From contig JAFMAU010000006.1 in assembly GCA_029784825.1 (NCBI GenBank), positions 1-64,000 on the forward strand: DNA of 64,000 bases, given 5' to 3'. This DNA comes from Nitrososphaerota archaeon. Its GTDB lineage: Archaea > Thermoproteota > Nitrososphaeria > Nitrososphaerales > UBA183. This document shows, piece by piece, positions 31,969 to 41,861 of this stretch; position 1 is the stretch's first letter; the number at the start of each line of letters is the position of its first letter. The notes beneath the pieces were generated by a model that searched no databases, was not told where the DNA came from, and saw nothing but the letters and a program-made list of their open reading frames with translations. A program made the translations under genes and the position numbers.

Positions 31969-32721
31969 ATGCAAGTAGAATCAGAAGACGAGGGGCGCGT
32001 CCCGACATCCTTCCTGTACGGCGTCGGTGCCTTCATGATCATAGTGGGCCTGCTTGTGGCGTCGGTGTTCATCCTCAGACTGCAGCCTCCTCTGGCCACC
32101 GCCCCGCAGCAGACCAGTTCCCAGGCGGGCATCGCTTCCATCATAATGCCCAGCGGAGTGGGAAGCAACACCGCACTCGATTTCTCCCCGGCCAACGCCA
32201 CTGTGGTGGTCGGGGTGAACAACACGGTCGTGTGGACCAACGAGGACACTGCGTCGCACACCGTCGTCTCGAAACAGGTTCCCGCGGGCGCCGCGTCGTT
32301 CTCTTCCCCGATACTCGCGGCGGGGGCGAAGTTTAACGTGACACTGACCGTGCCGGGGACCTATCTCTACTTCTGCTCCCTTCACCCTGCGTGGATGCAG
32401 GCCAGGATTGTGGTGAAGGCTGCGGCCAGCGCGCCGCCTGCCGTGACGGTAACCATGCCTGCCGGAGTCGGAGGCTCGAACGCCCTGAACTACTCGCCGC
32501 CGCTCATCACCGTGGTCATCGGCGTCAACAACACTGTCACCTGGGTCAACAACGACCAGTCGATCCACACCGTGACAGCCACAGACAAGTCGTTCGACTC
32601 GGGGAACGTCGCCCCCGGGGGCAGCTTCACGCACACGTTTACTGCGCCCGGAACCTACACCTACGTCTGCATCTATCACGGCTGGATGAAGGGGACCGTT
32701 GTCGTCAAACAGTCAGGCTGA
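31969..32721 (+). CDS. Membrane-anchored protein with two blue copper domains
   Basis: 250 residues. N-terminal membrane anchor (FMIIVGLLVASVFILRL), then two plastocyanin-like domains at about 55-150 and 160-250. Each has type 1 copper ligands: SHTVV then YFCSLHPAWM; IHTVT then YVCIYHGWM (His, Cys, His, Met). It is outside the membrane and is the likely electron donor to the oxidase encoded just upstream, as no cytochrome c gene is in the operon (inference). ATG 31969 is 7 nt after the subunit IV gene. Confidence 0.9.
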   Translation: MQVESEDEGRVPTSFLYGVGAFMIIVGLLVASVFILRLQPPLATAPQQTSSQAGIASIIMPSGVGSNTALDFSPANATVVVGVNNTVVWTNEDTASHTVVSKQVPAGAASFSSPILAAGAKFNVTLTVPGTYLYFCSLHPAWMQARIVVKAAASAPPAVTVTMPAGVGGSNALNYSPPLITVVIGVNNTVTWVNNDQSIHTVTATDKSFDSGNVAPGGSFTHTFTAPGTYTYVCIYHGWMKGTVVVKQSG

Positions 32722-32766
32722 GCTCGCGCGGAACTTTATTATCGGAGACGGGGCTAACTGGGGCGA

Positions 32767-33762
32767 TTGAGGACGGAGAAGAGCGGAGAGGAGCCGAACG
32801 TGTTCCCCGGCAATTGGGACGTCGTTTCCGAGACTCTCCTGAAGACCTACGAGCTCTGGTTCCCGCAGAACTGGAACCCCGTGGACCTCCCCTGGGACGA
32901 GTGCGACTCGAGCAATTTCACCCCTGACGAGGCCGTGGCCCAGGCGTACTGGCTCTCAAAGCTCGCCCTCTTCGAGAAGTCGGGGATAGGCGCCTTCGGC
33001 CAGGCGGCCGTTCAGGCGGCGACACACGGCTTCGAGGACCCGACCAAGAAGTTCCTGTCCGCGGTCGCCTTCGACGAATGCAGGCATGACGAGGTGTGCA
33101 GGCGTGCCTGCGGGAGGGTCTGCCCGAACTTCCCCTACAGGTTCAAGCCCAGCAGCACCCTTGAAGAGAAGGCGCTCAGGAACATCAACGCGCTCTACGA
33201 CAACGGGAAGCGATACTGGACAGCCTTCCAGTCGGCCTGGGGAAAGTACCCCCTGGAGCTGATATTCTCAAGCTTCTTCTTCGCCGAGATAGGCGCGCAA
33301 CTGATCTTCAAGGAAGTCGGCGAGCTCTCGACCAACAAGGTCTACTCGACCTCCTTCAGGAACATCACGCGCGACGAATCGCGTCACCTGACCGGGACGC
33401 TGGCCATGCTCGAGCGGCTTTCGGAGAGGCTGAACAAGGAGGACAAGGCCATGGTCTCGCGGCAGCTGAAGCACGGATTCATCTATCTCTCGCCCCTCCT
33501 CTTCAAGCCCATGGAGGACTTTTGGAAGCTCCCTTCCGATTTCTTCGAGTATGACCAGAAGCTGGAGCACCTGGCGTACAAATCCGGGCTGGGGGTGCCC
33601 AAGGTAGAGGAGCGCAAGGACAACTGGATGAAAGCCATCTCGCGCCACAGGTCAAAGATCGAGGAGCTGGGGATACCCGTCCCAGAGATAAAGGAGATTG
33701 GCATCGCTGGTCTGGACGTCCAAGTCAAGAAGGGCGACGAAATCGTCGCTACTCCGCTGTAG
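32767..33762 (+). CDS. Ferritin-like diiron protein (oxygenase/oxidase type)
   Basis: 331 residues from TTG 32767, with TATA-like tttatta 27-34 nt upstream. A four-helix diiron fold: helix 1 LALFEKSGIGAFGQAAV (Glu), helix 2 VAFDECRHDEVCRR (Glu-x2-His), helix 3 FFFAEIGAQLIFKEV (Glu), helix 4 TRDESRHLTGTL (Glu-x2-His). This resembles R2-like and AurF/desaturase-type diiron enzymes that activate O2. Substrate unknown. It has its own promoter after the blue copper gene. Confidence 0.8.
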   Translation: MRTEKSGEEPNVFPGNWDVVSETLLKTYELWFPQNWNPVDLPWDECDSSNFTPDEAVAQAYWLSKLALFEKSGIGAFGQAAVQAATHGFEDPTKKFLSAVAFDECRHDEVCRRACGRVCPNFPYRFKPSSTLEEKALRNINALYDNGKRYWTAFQSAWGKYPLELIFSSFFFAEIGAQLIFKEVGELSTNKVYSTSFRNITRDESRHLTGTLAMLERLSERLNKEDKAMVSRQLKHGFIYLSPLLFKPMEDFWKLPSDFFEYDQKLEHLAYKSGLGVPKVEERKDNWMKAISRHRSKIEELGIPVPEIKEIGIAGLDVQVKKGDEIVATPL

Positions 33763-34927
33763 CCCTCGTTTCCCTGAGGAAGAGGAGGGGGACCGTCAGC
33801 ACCAGCGTCATTATTGCCGCCACCATCCACGCCGCAGGGTAGCCTGACGAATCCACCGCGAAGGAGAAGACCAGCGGCGGGACAAAGGCGCCGAACAGCG
33901 AGATGCAGTTCACCCAAGCCACGGCGAGGCTGTCGTATTCCCTCGGCGCCCTGTTGTAGTCCTTGGCCGCCGCGAAGCCCACTGTGAAGCCGAAGCCGGA
34001 GAAGAGGCCGGAAAGCGCCGTGCAGACTATGGCTGCGGTCACAGAGGGGAAAGCAGCGAGGACAAGGCTCGCGGCCAGGACTACGTTGCTGCTGAGCATC
34101 AGCAGCCTCGGGCGCCTCATCCTGTCGTAGGTCCTGCCGGCATAGATGGCCGTGAAGATGGGTATCGCGACGACCAAGCTTGCGATCGTCCCGGCCGTGG
34201 CTGAGGAAAGGCCGAAGGCCGCGATCAGGTAGTACTCCATGAAGCTCGAGACGATGACGTTGCCGACGTCCACGGCGAGCATACCCAGCCCGATGATCAG
34301 CAGCCGCGAGTCTGCCAGCACCTTCTTCAGCTCCGAGCCCGCAAACTTGAATTTGAGGTTGAGCGGGTCGGCAGGGACCGCGGGGAGCAGAACAAGGCCG
34401 GAGAGGATCCCCAGCCCGCCGCTCAGCTCCACGCTCGGTCTCCAGCCTGTGATGCCCGCTATCACCGCCCAGAGGAAGAGCGCGAAGATGCCGCCCACAT
34501 CGAACATCGAGTTGAACATCCCGATGCCCAGGCCAGACCTCCGGTCTGTGAGCAACCGCGCTATGATGATTATGGCGGGAGCAAAGACAAACGCCATCCC
34601 TCCGCCGACGACGAACCTCAGGGCCGCGACGGCGAATATGTCATGCGCGAAGCCGGTCGCGAAGGCGCTGGCAGACGAGAGCAACGTCCCCAGGATGACT
34701 ATCTTCTTCGGCCCCCACTTCGCGGCCATGATGCCGCCTGGGACCTGGAAGATGCCGATTCCGAGGTAGAAGCTCGAGGTCAGAGTGCCCAGTCCGACGA
34801 CGCCGGACCCGAGGTCAAGTTCCATGGCGTAGTAGATGGCCCCGATGTTGAGCCAGTTGATCGCATAGACGATCCGCATGGCGATCAGCGCCGCGAGAGC
34901 CAACCGGAACCGAGACTGCTCAGCCAA
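33749..34927 (-). CDS. MFS transporter
   Basis: 392 residues from TTG 34927, about 12 membrane helices. The loop 2-3 segment GGIMAAKWGPKKIVILG is an MFS motif A variant, and the inner loop 6-7 is FKFAGSELKKVL. Substrate cannot be told; similar archaeal carriers move organic anions or drugs. Convergent and overlapping by 14 nt with the diiron gene. TATA-like ttctaatac on the minus strand near 34958-34966. Confidence 0.9.
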   Translation of the reverse strand: MAEQSRFRLALAALIAMRIVYAINWLNIGAIYYAMELDLGSGVVGLGTLTSSFYLGIGIFQVPGGIMAAKWGPKKIVILGTLLSSASAFATGFAHDIFAVAALRFVVGGGMAFVFAPAIIIIARLLTDRRSGLGIGMFNSMFDVGGIFALFLWAVIAGITGWRPSVELSGGLGILSGLVLLPAVPADPLNLKFKFAGSELKKVLADSRLLIIGLGMLAVDVGNVIVSSFMEYYLIAAFGLSSATAGTIASLVVAIPIFTAIYAGRTYDRMRRPRLLMLSSNVVLAASLVLAAFPSVTAAIVCTALSGLFSGFGFTVGFAAAKDYNRAPREYDSLAVAWVNCISLFGAFVPPLVFSFAVDSSGYPAAWMVAAIMTLVLTVPLLFLRETRATAE

Positions 34928-35265
34928 GGGTCGAGAGGGTGGCCCGCGTTTGACGCCGTATTAGAACTGAGACCTGCTCCGCGGCCAAATCAGAGGGTCG
35001 CCCGGCCCTTCCGCCCCTCGCGGCGTTCACAGGTCGAAACCGCGAGATGCCTGCTTTGATTCCGAAAATGAGAGATTTTCGACGGTAGACGAGGCCGTTT
35101 TCAGACCTTTTCGCGAGAATCAGAGGGCGCTCGACCTTGACAGGTTGCCATTACACAAGCTAACGGCTCTCTTTCATGTCTGCTTCGTCGGATTGTCCCG
35201 ATTTGAGCCGTTTCGGCTCAAGTTTATATAACAAAACTGCCCCGTTCGGCGCGAGGAAGTTCGCA
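34928..35265. other. Divergent promoter region
   Basis: 338 bp between the MFS gene and the DUF5679 gene. On the plus strand agtttatataac at 35220-35231 is a strong TATA box and gaggaag at 35252-35258 a possible ribosome-binding site. No gene or repeat seen. Confidence 0.5.
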
Positions 35266-35412
35266 GTGGTAACAGGTTACTGCGTCTACGAGAAGAAGAA
35301 GAACAGGGAGATTAAGAATCCCAAGCAGATCAAACTGAAGAACGGACGCCCGGCCGTCAAGGGCATCTGCGCCTCGTGCGGCAAACCCATCTACAGGATA
35401 GGCAAGCTGTAG
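35266..35412 (+). CDS. DUF5679-like small protein with incomplete zinc ribbon
   Basis: 48 residues from GTG 35266: VVTGYCVYEKKKNREIKNPK, then QIKLKNGRPAVKGICASCGK. It matches DUF5679, a conserved archaeal protein whose usual form has two CxxC knuckles. Here the first knuckle reads YCVYEKK, so one cysteine is lost, while CASC is intact. Zinc binding may be weak or need another ligand. Followed by CysRS. Confidence 0.75.
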   Translation: MVTGYCVYEKKKNREIKNPKQIKLKNGRPAVKGICASCGKPIYRIGKL

Positions 35413-35471
35413 ATTCTTACTCTCCCGTCTCATTTTTATTTTCAATTGCCGAGCGGAGAGTGCGCGTTCCA

Positions 35472-36869
35472 ATGGTTCTGAAACTGTACAACAGCATGGG
35501 GAGGAAGAAGATGGCCTTCAAGCCTCTCCGTGGCAGGACGGTGAGGATGTACACCTGCGGCCCCACTGTCTGGAATTACGCGCACATTGGAAACTTCAGG
35601 ACCTACGTCTTCGAGGACCTGCTGAGGCGGTACCTCAAGTTCAAGGGGTTCAGTGTCAAGCAGGTGATGAACATCACGGATGTCGAGGACAAGATAATCA
35701 AGGGGATGAAGCAGTTCCAGAAGAGCAGGAAGGAGCTGGCGGAGTTCTACGAGCAGGCATTCCTGGAAGACTTGCTGACTCTGGGGGTCGAGAGGGCGGA
35801 GGTGTACCCCCGGGCCACTGAGAACATCCCCGAGATGGTCACGCTCATCAAGAAACTGATGCGGAAGGGCTTCGCCTACAAGGCTGACGACGGCTCGACC
35901 TACTTCGCGGTTTCCAAGTTCAAGAGGTACGGCAGACTGGCAGGGATCAAGCCTTCGGAGCTGAAGGCGGGAGCCCGGGTCGCTCAGGACCACTATGAGA
36001 AGGAGGAAGCAAACGATTTTGCCCTCTGGAAGGCTTGGGACGAGGGGGACGCCGAGGTCTACTGGGAGACCGAACTGGGCAAGGGCAGGCCTGGCTGGCA
36101 CATCGAGTGCTCGGCGATGTCAATGAAGTATCTCGGCGAGTCATTCGACATCCACACCGGCGGCATGGACAACAAGTTTCCTCATCACGAAAACGAGATC
36201 GCGCAGTCGGAGGCCGCTACGGGCAGGAGGTTTGTGAAGTACTGGCTCCACTCTGAGCACCTGCACTTCCGAGGCGAGGAGATGCACAAGTCCGTGGGCA
36301 ACGTGGTCTACCTGCGCGACCTTGTGAAGCAGGGAAGGAACCCGCTCACCATCCGGCTGTTCCTCCTGGGCTCCAGATACAGGGACGCGCTGGACTTCAC
36401 CGAAGCCCAGCTCGATCAGGCAGAGGCTCAACGAAAGCGGCTTCAGGATCTCATCTCGAGGCTGAGGTCGGTGAAGGGAGGTCCAAAGGGGAAGGGCCCC
36501 TCGTCCAATCTCCTGGCGGGCTTCTCGAAGGCGATGGACGACGACCTGAACACCCCCAAGGCACTCGCGGCAGTCTTCACGTTCGCGAAGCGGACTAACA
36601 CTCTCATCGACGAGGCGCGGATCGGCGAGGGCGCCGCAGGCGAGGTCATCTCAGCCCTTCGCCGGGTCGACTCTGTGCTGGGGGTCATGGATTTCGAGGA
36701 GGGGCTGCTGCCCGAGGAGTTGAGGGTGATGATTGAGACGAGGGAGATGGCCAGGCGCGCCGGTGACTATCAGAAATCTGACCAGTTGAGGGCCGAGCTG
36801 CTGGAAAGGGGCATCGTGGTCGAGGACACGCCGAAGGGCACCGTCTGGAAGAAGCGCGTCACGAGTTAA
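35472..36869 (+). CDS. cysS: Cysteinyl-tRNA synthetase
   Basis: 465 residues. Class I synthetase that charges tRNA-Cys. Active-site motifs: [20 protein letters not shown] (HIGN), zinc site residues in [15 protein letters not shown] and [20 protein letters not shown], and a KMSKS equivalent [11 protein letters not shown] with only a partial match. C-terminal helical anticodon domain from about 320. ATG 35472; TATA-like catttttatt near 35431-35440. Confidence 0.96.
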   Translation: MVLKLYNSMGRKKMAFKPLRGRTVRMYTCGPTVWNYAHIGNFRTYVFEDLLRRYLKFKGFSVKQVMNITDVEDKIIKGMKQFQKSRKELAEFYEQAFLEDLLTLGVERAEVYPRATENIPEMVTLIKKLMRKGFAYKADDGSTYFAVSKFKRYGRLAGIKPSELKAGARVAQDHYEKEEANDFALWKAWDEGDAEVYWETELGKGRPGWHIECSAMSMKYLGESFDIHTGGMDNKFPHHENEIAQSEAATGRRFVKYWLHSEHLHFRGEEMHKSVGNVVYLRDLVKQGRNPLTIRLFLLGSRYRDALDFTEAQLDQAEAQRKRLQDLISRLRSVKGGPKGKGPSSNLLAGFSKAMDDDLNTPKALAAVFTFAKRTNTLIDEARIGEGAAGEVISALRRVDSVLGVMDFEEGLLPEELRVMIETREMARRAGDYQKSDQLRAELLERGIVVEDTPKGTVWKKRVTS

Positions 36870-36941
36870 TGGGAGAGAGCCACTAGCTCAATTTAGGTAA
36901 ATCAACCGCTCTTATTGACGCACCAGGAGCGGTTTGCATCG

Positions 36942-39257
36942 ATGGGCGCGACAACGGAGGCTCACGTGCAACCCATGGAGGAATACCGGGCATCTTCGCT
37001 GAAGGTGCCGCTCACGCTCAAGCGTCGCAACCTGAGGCTGTCGCTCGAGCCCGATGGGTCGGTGCGGTTCCTCGAATCGGCGAGTGAGGGGAGGCTCCTC
37101 TTTGGAAGGGAACAACTCTCGCTGTACAGGAGCCGGGCTGGTATGCTCACGCAGGCGCAGCGCATCGACTGGAGGGTGGGCCTTTCGCCTTCTCTCGCAT
37201 CGGTTTCAGCCTCGGTTTTCGAGTCTTTGGAGGTGTCCCAGAGGATAGGGATCCTTCCCGCTCCCGTCGACGGCTACTTCAGGGCGGTCTCTGTGAAGAA
37301 CGCCGGAGCCGCCCCGGCCAAATTGAGGCTGGTGGCGCTCCAAGACCCCACGGCGGCGAACTTCAGGGAAGGCCGATTCCCTTGGGGCTCTCTCGGGGTG
37401 AATGCCTTCAACAGGTCCACCCACGTGGCCATGGACGAGGTGTCGACCCCGCCTTCGGCGCGCATACTGGGATCCAGACCCGGCCCGCGCCTGCACTACA
37501 TGACGACAGACAGGGGAAGAGCCGCGGAGCTCCTCGCCGCAGGCGAAATACCAGAGCAGACCGCAGGGATGTCAGGCCAGGTGATGGTCCTCGCCCAGCA
37601 CGACATGGAGATACCGGCAGGCTCCTCGGTGGGGCTCACCATGCTGGCGGTATACGACCCTTCCAGTCTGGAAAGAGCGCTCTCGAGTTTCAGCAGGCTG
37701 TCCGATTCCGCCTTGGCCGACAAAGGTCCGGAATTTGACCTGTCATGCTCGTCGTCCGACGTCACAAGCGCGGCCAGGTGGGCCGTCTCGGCCCTCGAAG
37801 GCGTCAGTTACGAAGCAGACGCGCTGGACCGCTACGAAGTCCTCCGGTCCCTCCCTTTCGTGGATCCGGATTCTGCCAAAGCGATAGTCGACCTCGCCAA
37901 GGCCGCAACCTCCAAGGACGGTTCCGTAGGGCATTCCTCAGACCCGACCAGGCCCGGAATCCTCGAGACTTCGCTGCTGCTCGAAGGGTTGTGCGTCATG
38001 GGTCTGCTCTCGCAAGAGAAGAAGTATGCCAGGTCGGTCTACTCCAATGCCCGAAGACTGGCTGCCCGCCTCGTCGTCTCCGCTCCCAGCGGATCTGTGA
38101 AGACCGACGGGTCGCTCCCGCAGGGGTGGAGGCGCCGGATAGGCAGGGGCTACCCCGCGGGCGAGATTCCCGAAGTGTCACTCTCCGTAGCTTCCGGGCT
38201 CAGCATGGCTGCATCCCTTGCGGCGCGGCTGGAGAAGCGAGAGGAGTCCGCCCGATGGGAGGAGTCGTCCAGGGTCGTAGTCCAGTCGGTCAAGGACAGG
38301 CAGGTCGACGAGCGGGGAGTCCTTTCGCTCTGCCGGGAAGGGGACGGTCTTCGAACGGAGGAAAGCGTCGACCAAGCTGTGGCCTGCTACAGGCGCTCAC
38401 CCGGCGCAGAACCCGTCTCCTACGCCGTTCGGCGGCTGCTCGAGAAGGACTTTGAGTGCGGTTGGGGCCCGAGGACTATCCCGACCTCCAACAGGACGTA
38501 CTTCAATCCCAGCTACGGCGAGGGTCAGTTGGGCGGCTACTGGACCAGGGCAGCCCTGGCACACGCCATCGCAGCCTACAGGGCGGGGTTGGCCGGCATA
38601 GGCAGCATAGAGCTTGAATCGATATCTCGCCTTCCCGTGACAGAATCGCCGAAGCTGGGCGGGGGGCCCGGCGAGTTCCCATACTGGATTGACCCGCAGA
38701 GGCGCGAAGCCCATGGCCCAGGCAGCGACCCGGTATCAGCTTCGCGATTCATCGAGGCCATCATAGGCTGCGAGCTTGGATTGGAAGTTGGCCCGAGGGG
38801 ACTGGAGTTCAGGCCGAGTCGGACGTCGCGCCTGAAGTGGATACTCATCTCAGGGCTGTACGCTGGGAGGAGGGTCTCGGTCTTCCTCGGGAGGGCCTAC
38901 GTGACTCCATACGTCTTCGTCGGCTTGCCCGACTGCAAAGTCGAGAAGGGATGGCGCTTCTCTGGTTCCGACCGGGCGTCTGCCGAGGAACAAGCGGTGT
39001 CGGCCGCGTCATTCTACTCGCCGGGGCAGGTGGTCTGCGTGGGGAACGCCTCTGAGTCGACGGTCAGGACCAGCGTGTCCTTCAAGCCGCGCGACCCTTC
39101 GCTTTCCAGGCACCTGAGCGTCAAGTTGCAGAAGCTCGACGTTGACAGCGGCTCCTGGACCGACGTGGGCCCCGTCCGCGTCCTCTCGCCGATGACCTTC
39201 GAGGTCATGCTGAGCCCCCTGGATTGGGGTGCCTTCCGGGTCTCGACAGGTTCTTAA
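36942..39257 (+). CDS. Glycosidase-like (alpha/alpha)6 toroid protein
   Basis: 771 residues. N-terminal beta-sandwich (about 20-270), then a helical toroid: LLLEGLCVMGLLSQEKKYAR, then ECGWGPRTIPTSNRTYFNPS and GGYWTRAALAHAIAAYRAGL. The latter resembles GH15/GH63/glycogen-debranching C-domains (WG.RT......Y.PSY..G..W). C-terminal beta domain ends at 39257. No signal peptide, so it is likely cytoplasmic, perhaps acting on storage glycan. Catalytic acids not assigned. An earlier TTG start at 36915 is possible. Confidence 0.65.
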   Translation: MGATTEAHVQPMEEYRASSLKVPLTLKRRNLRLSLEPDGSVRFLESASEGRLLFGREQLSLYRSRAGMLTQAQRIDWRVGLSPSLASVSASVFESLEVSQRIGILPAPVDGYFRAVSVKNAGAAPAKLRLVALQDPTAANFREGRFPWGSLGVNAFNRSTHVAMDEVSTPPSARILGSRPGPRLHYMTTDRGRAAELLAAGEIPEQTAGMSGQVMVLAQHDMEIPAGSSVGLTMLAVYDPSSLERALSSFSRLSDSALADKGPEFDLSCSSSDVTSAARWAVSALEGVSYEADALDRYEVLRSLPFVDPDSAKAIVDLAKAATSKDGSVGHSSDPTRPGILETSLLLEGLCVMGLLSQEKKYARSVYSNARRLAARLVVSAPSGSVKTDGSLPQGWRRRIGRGYPAGEIPEVSLSVASGLSMAASLAARLEKREESARWEESSRVVVQSVKDRQVDERGVLSLCREGDGLRTEESVDQAVACYRRSPGAEPVSYAVRRLLEKDFECGWGPRTIPTSNRTYFNPSYGEGQLGGYWTRAALAHAIAAYRAGLAGIGSIELESISRLPVTESPKLGGGPGEFPYWIDPQRREAHGPGSDPVSASRFIEAIIGCELGLEVGPRGLEFRPSRTSRLKWILISGLYAGRRVSVFLGRAYVTPYVFVGLPDCKVEKGWRFSGSDRASAEEQAVSAASFYSPGQVVCVGNASESTVRTSVSFKPRDPSLSRHLSVKLQKLDVDSGSWTDVGPVRVLSPMTFEVMLSPLDWGAFRVSTGS

Positions 39258-39265
39258 TCCGAGCC

Positions 39266-40285
39266 GTGAAGCTCGCACGAACCTTGCCGGGCGCTCGCGT
39301 CTCCTTCAAGGACGGTATCCAGGTTGACCTCGGGGGCAGACGCTTCTTCCTCGACCCTTCGAGTCCCCGCAAGGCGGACTATGTCTTCGTTTCCCACGCT
39401 CACGTGGACCACATGCACAACCCCTCCACCGGGGAGAAGGTAATCTCATCCCGGGAGACGAGAGAGCTGGCGCTGGCACGCGGCTACGACCTTGGCCGGA
39501 CTGTCGATGAGGCGGACGGTGTCGAGCTGCTCGATTCAGGCCACATCCTCGGGTCAAGGGCGATCCTGATCGAAGACGAGGTCTACTACACAGGAGACGC
39601 TTCGGGAAGGACCCGCGGTTTCCTGGGCACATGCAGGACGAAACACGCCAAGACTCTCATAATGGAGACCACCTACGGCAGCCCGGAGTACGAGTTCCCC
39701 CCGACCGCGAAGCTGGTCAGCGAGGTCAACGACCTCATAGGCGACCTGTATCACAGGGGCAAACCGGTGATCCTGATGGGCTACCCCCTGGGCAAAGCCC
39801 AACTCCTCTCCTACTTCTTCTCGAGCTGGGGGCCGCTCTACGTGCACGAGAGGGTCGCGGCCATGAACGAAGTCCACACGAGACACGGGGTCAACCTCAA
39901 GGAAGGCATCAAGTTCGACCCCGAGAAGGACGGCGATAATCTTCCCGCTGGGCCATGGATGATGGTCGCGCCCATGATGTCGAGCAGGAACGGGTTCATG
40001 TCGCAGGTGAAGAAGCGTCACGGCGCCGTGACGATAGCCTTCAGCGGCTGGGCCTTGAACGGCTCCTACTCACGCTCGCTGGGAGCTGATGCCTCCTTCC
40101 CGCTCAGCGACCATTGCGACTACCCCGAGCTCCTCAAGCTCGCGACCGACGTCTCACCGGAGGTCGTCTACACGACCCACGGCTTTGCAGAAGAGTTCGC
40201 CGAGCAGCTGCGCGTCCGGGGCTTCACGGCGAGGACGCTCGATTCGGACCAGAGCACGCTCCACGAATACGCTTCGGAGGGCTAA
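39266..40285 (+). CDS. Beta-CASP metallo-beta-lactamase nuclease (COG1236-like)
   Basis: 339 residues from GTG 39266 (TTG 39284 possible, better spaced from ttcttaatc at 39251). Metal motif FVSHAHVDHMHNP (HxHxDH), GHILGSRAILIEDEVYYTGD (motifs 3-4), ETTYGSPEYEFPP, and the beta-CASP His regions PLSDHCDYPELL and VVYTTHGFAEEFAEQL. Family members process RNA or DNA ends; the closest families are archaeal SNM1/CPSF-like exonucleases. A longer relative with a full CASP domain is at 58540. Confidence 0.85.
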   Translation: MKLARTLPGARVSFKDGIQVDLGGRRFFLDPSSPRKADYVFVSHAHVDHMHNPSTGEKVISSRETRELALARGYDLGRTVDEADGVELLDSGHILGSRAILIEDEVYYTGDASGRTRGFLGTCRTKHAKTLIMETTYGSPEYEFPPTAKLVSEVNDLIGDLYHRGKPVILMGYPLGKAQLLSYFFSSWGPLYVHERVAAMNEVHTRHGVNLKEGIKFDPEKDGDNLPAGPWMMVAPMMSSRNGFMSQVKKRHGAVTIAFSGWALNGSYSRSLGADASFPLSDHCDYPELLKLATDVSPEVVYTTHGFAEEFAEQLRVRGFTARTLDSDQSTLHEYASEG

Positions 40286-40328
40286 CCCTGTTAAATAGGC
40301 CATGGCGGGCTCGTCACGTCCAAACCCG

Positions 40329-41861
40329 ATGCAATCAGAAGCGAGCGTTGCCCGGGGCGCGGCGGCGCTCTACGCCGCTAACATAGTCACACTACTTCTC
40401 AACACGCTCTACCTGGTCCTTCTGACAAACTACGTCTCGCTCGCCGAGGTCGGCCTCGTCTCCCTGCTGAACGTGGTGGTCGTAGGCGTAGCGACGATCT
40501 CTGTGCTAGCGCTCCCCCTCAGCGGGACCGGCATTTCCGCGACACCTCCCGCCGTCACGCGGTTCATCACTCAGTACCTGGGCGGCCAAGGTTCGGCGCG
40601 CAGGGTCTATCTTCTCTCGCTCGTCCTGTGCGCGACGATATCGTCCTTCATCGCCGTCTTCCTGTCATACCCGCCGGTAGCTGGTGCTGTCGCCGGTTCG
40701 CTGCAAACCGGGCCCGTCCTGTTCGCCGCTCTCGATTCGGTCGCCTACTCTTTCGCCCAGCTCGGCGGCTACTCGCTGCTGGGCTCCGGGAGGGCGACGA
40801 CCGCGGGCAAGCTGATGGTGACTTCGAGCGTGCTCCGCTACCTCTTCGCGTCGATCCTCCTCATAGGCGGCTACGGGCCATCGGGGGTCTTCATCGGATT
40901 CCTTCTCGGTGACCTGACCATGGCTCTGATTGCCAACGGCACATCCTTCAGGATTGTCCAGGCCGCGGCCCGGAGCAGCATGCCTCTCCGCCCCGTCGCC
41001 TCGTACATGGCGTCGGTCTTCGTGGCCGCGATCGTGGGACTGGGCGTCTCGCAGACGGACAAGCTCCTCGCCTTCTTCTCGCAGGGGCTCGGCAACCTGG
41101 CGCTCTACAACGTCGCTGCGGTCGGAGCTGCGCTCGCCTCGTTCGCGCCCAACGCCGCGACGAACGTGTTGGTGCCCGCGCTCAGCGGTTACGACTCGGC
41201 CGACAAGAAGCGGCAGACCTTGAAGAACTACACCCGGTACATCACGCTGGCAGCTTCGCCCATGGGGTTCGGGCTGGCCGCGGTCTCTCCCTTCCTTCTG
41301 CGCATATTCGGTGACTCCTACGTCGCCGGCGCTCCCCTGATGGCCGCAATTTCCCTCTCGATCGCGCTCACGGCCGTGACCTCGGTCTACGCCTCGATAC
41401 TCCTGGTGGACGACAGGGCCCATCACTTCACGCTCAGCAGCATGGTAGGACTGGCGGTCCTGGTCGTCATCGCCCTCACCACTGTCCCCTACCTGGGGTT
41501 GATGGGGATAGCGCTCGGAAGGTCGGCGATGCTCTTCGTGATGCTCGGCCTGATCGCGTTCTTCGTCAGGCGCGTCGGCATGCTCGTCGTCGACTGGCCG
41601 GCCCTGGCCAAGTCCATGGGTTCTTCCGCCCTCATGGCCGTGGTGGTCTTCGCCGTTCTCGAACTTTCGACACAGATGCTTCCCCTCGGCAGGGCCGGGA
41701 CGGTCGCGGCCACCGTGGTCATGATTCCGGTCGGGCTGTCGGTGTACGTGGTCGCCATGAGATTGCTCCACGCCTTCACAAAGTCCGACGTCGACTTCGT
41801 CGAGACGCTTCTTCCGTCGTGGATGCGCTGGTTTGCCTCCTTCGCCAGACGCCTGGCCTAG
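40329..41861 (+). CDS. Wzx-like polysaccharide flippase
   Basis: 510 residues from ATG 40329 (ATG 40302 lies before the expected transcript start set by ttaaatag at 40290). About 14 membrane helices in the MATE/Wzx pattern (SEASVARGAAALYAANIVTL; SQTDKLLAFFSQGLGNLALY; GLMGIALGRSAMLFVMLGLI). It would move lipid-linked sugars across the membrane for surface glycans or N-glycosylation. Overlaps the convergent ileS stop by 4 nt. Confidence 0.82.
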   Translation: MQSEASVARGAAALYAANIVTLLLNTLYLVLLTNYVSLAEVGLVSLLNVVVVGVATISVLALPLSGTGISATPPAVTRFITQYLGGQGSARRVYLLSLVLCATISSFIAVFLSYPPVAGAVAGSLQTGPVLFAALDSVAYSFAQLGGYSLLGSGRATTAGKLMVTSSVLRYLFASILLIGGYGPSGVFIGFLLGDLTMALIANGTSFRIVQAAARSSMPLRPVASYMASVFVAAIVGLGVSQTDKLLAFFSQGLGNLALYNVAAVGAALASFAPNAATNVLVPALSGYDSADKKRQTLKNYTRYITLAASPMGFGLAAVSPFLLRIFGDSYVAGAPLMAAISLSIALTAVTSVYASILLVDDRAHHFTLSSMVGLAVLVVIALTTVPYLGLMGIALGRSAMLFVMLGLIAFFVRRVGMLVVDWPALAKSMGSSALMAVVVFAVLELSTQMLPLGRAGTVAATVVMIPVGLSVYVVAMRLLHAFTKSDVDFVETLLPSWMRWFASFARRLA

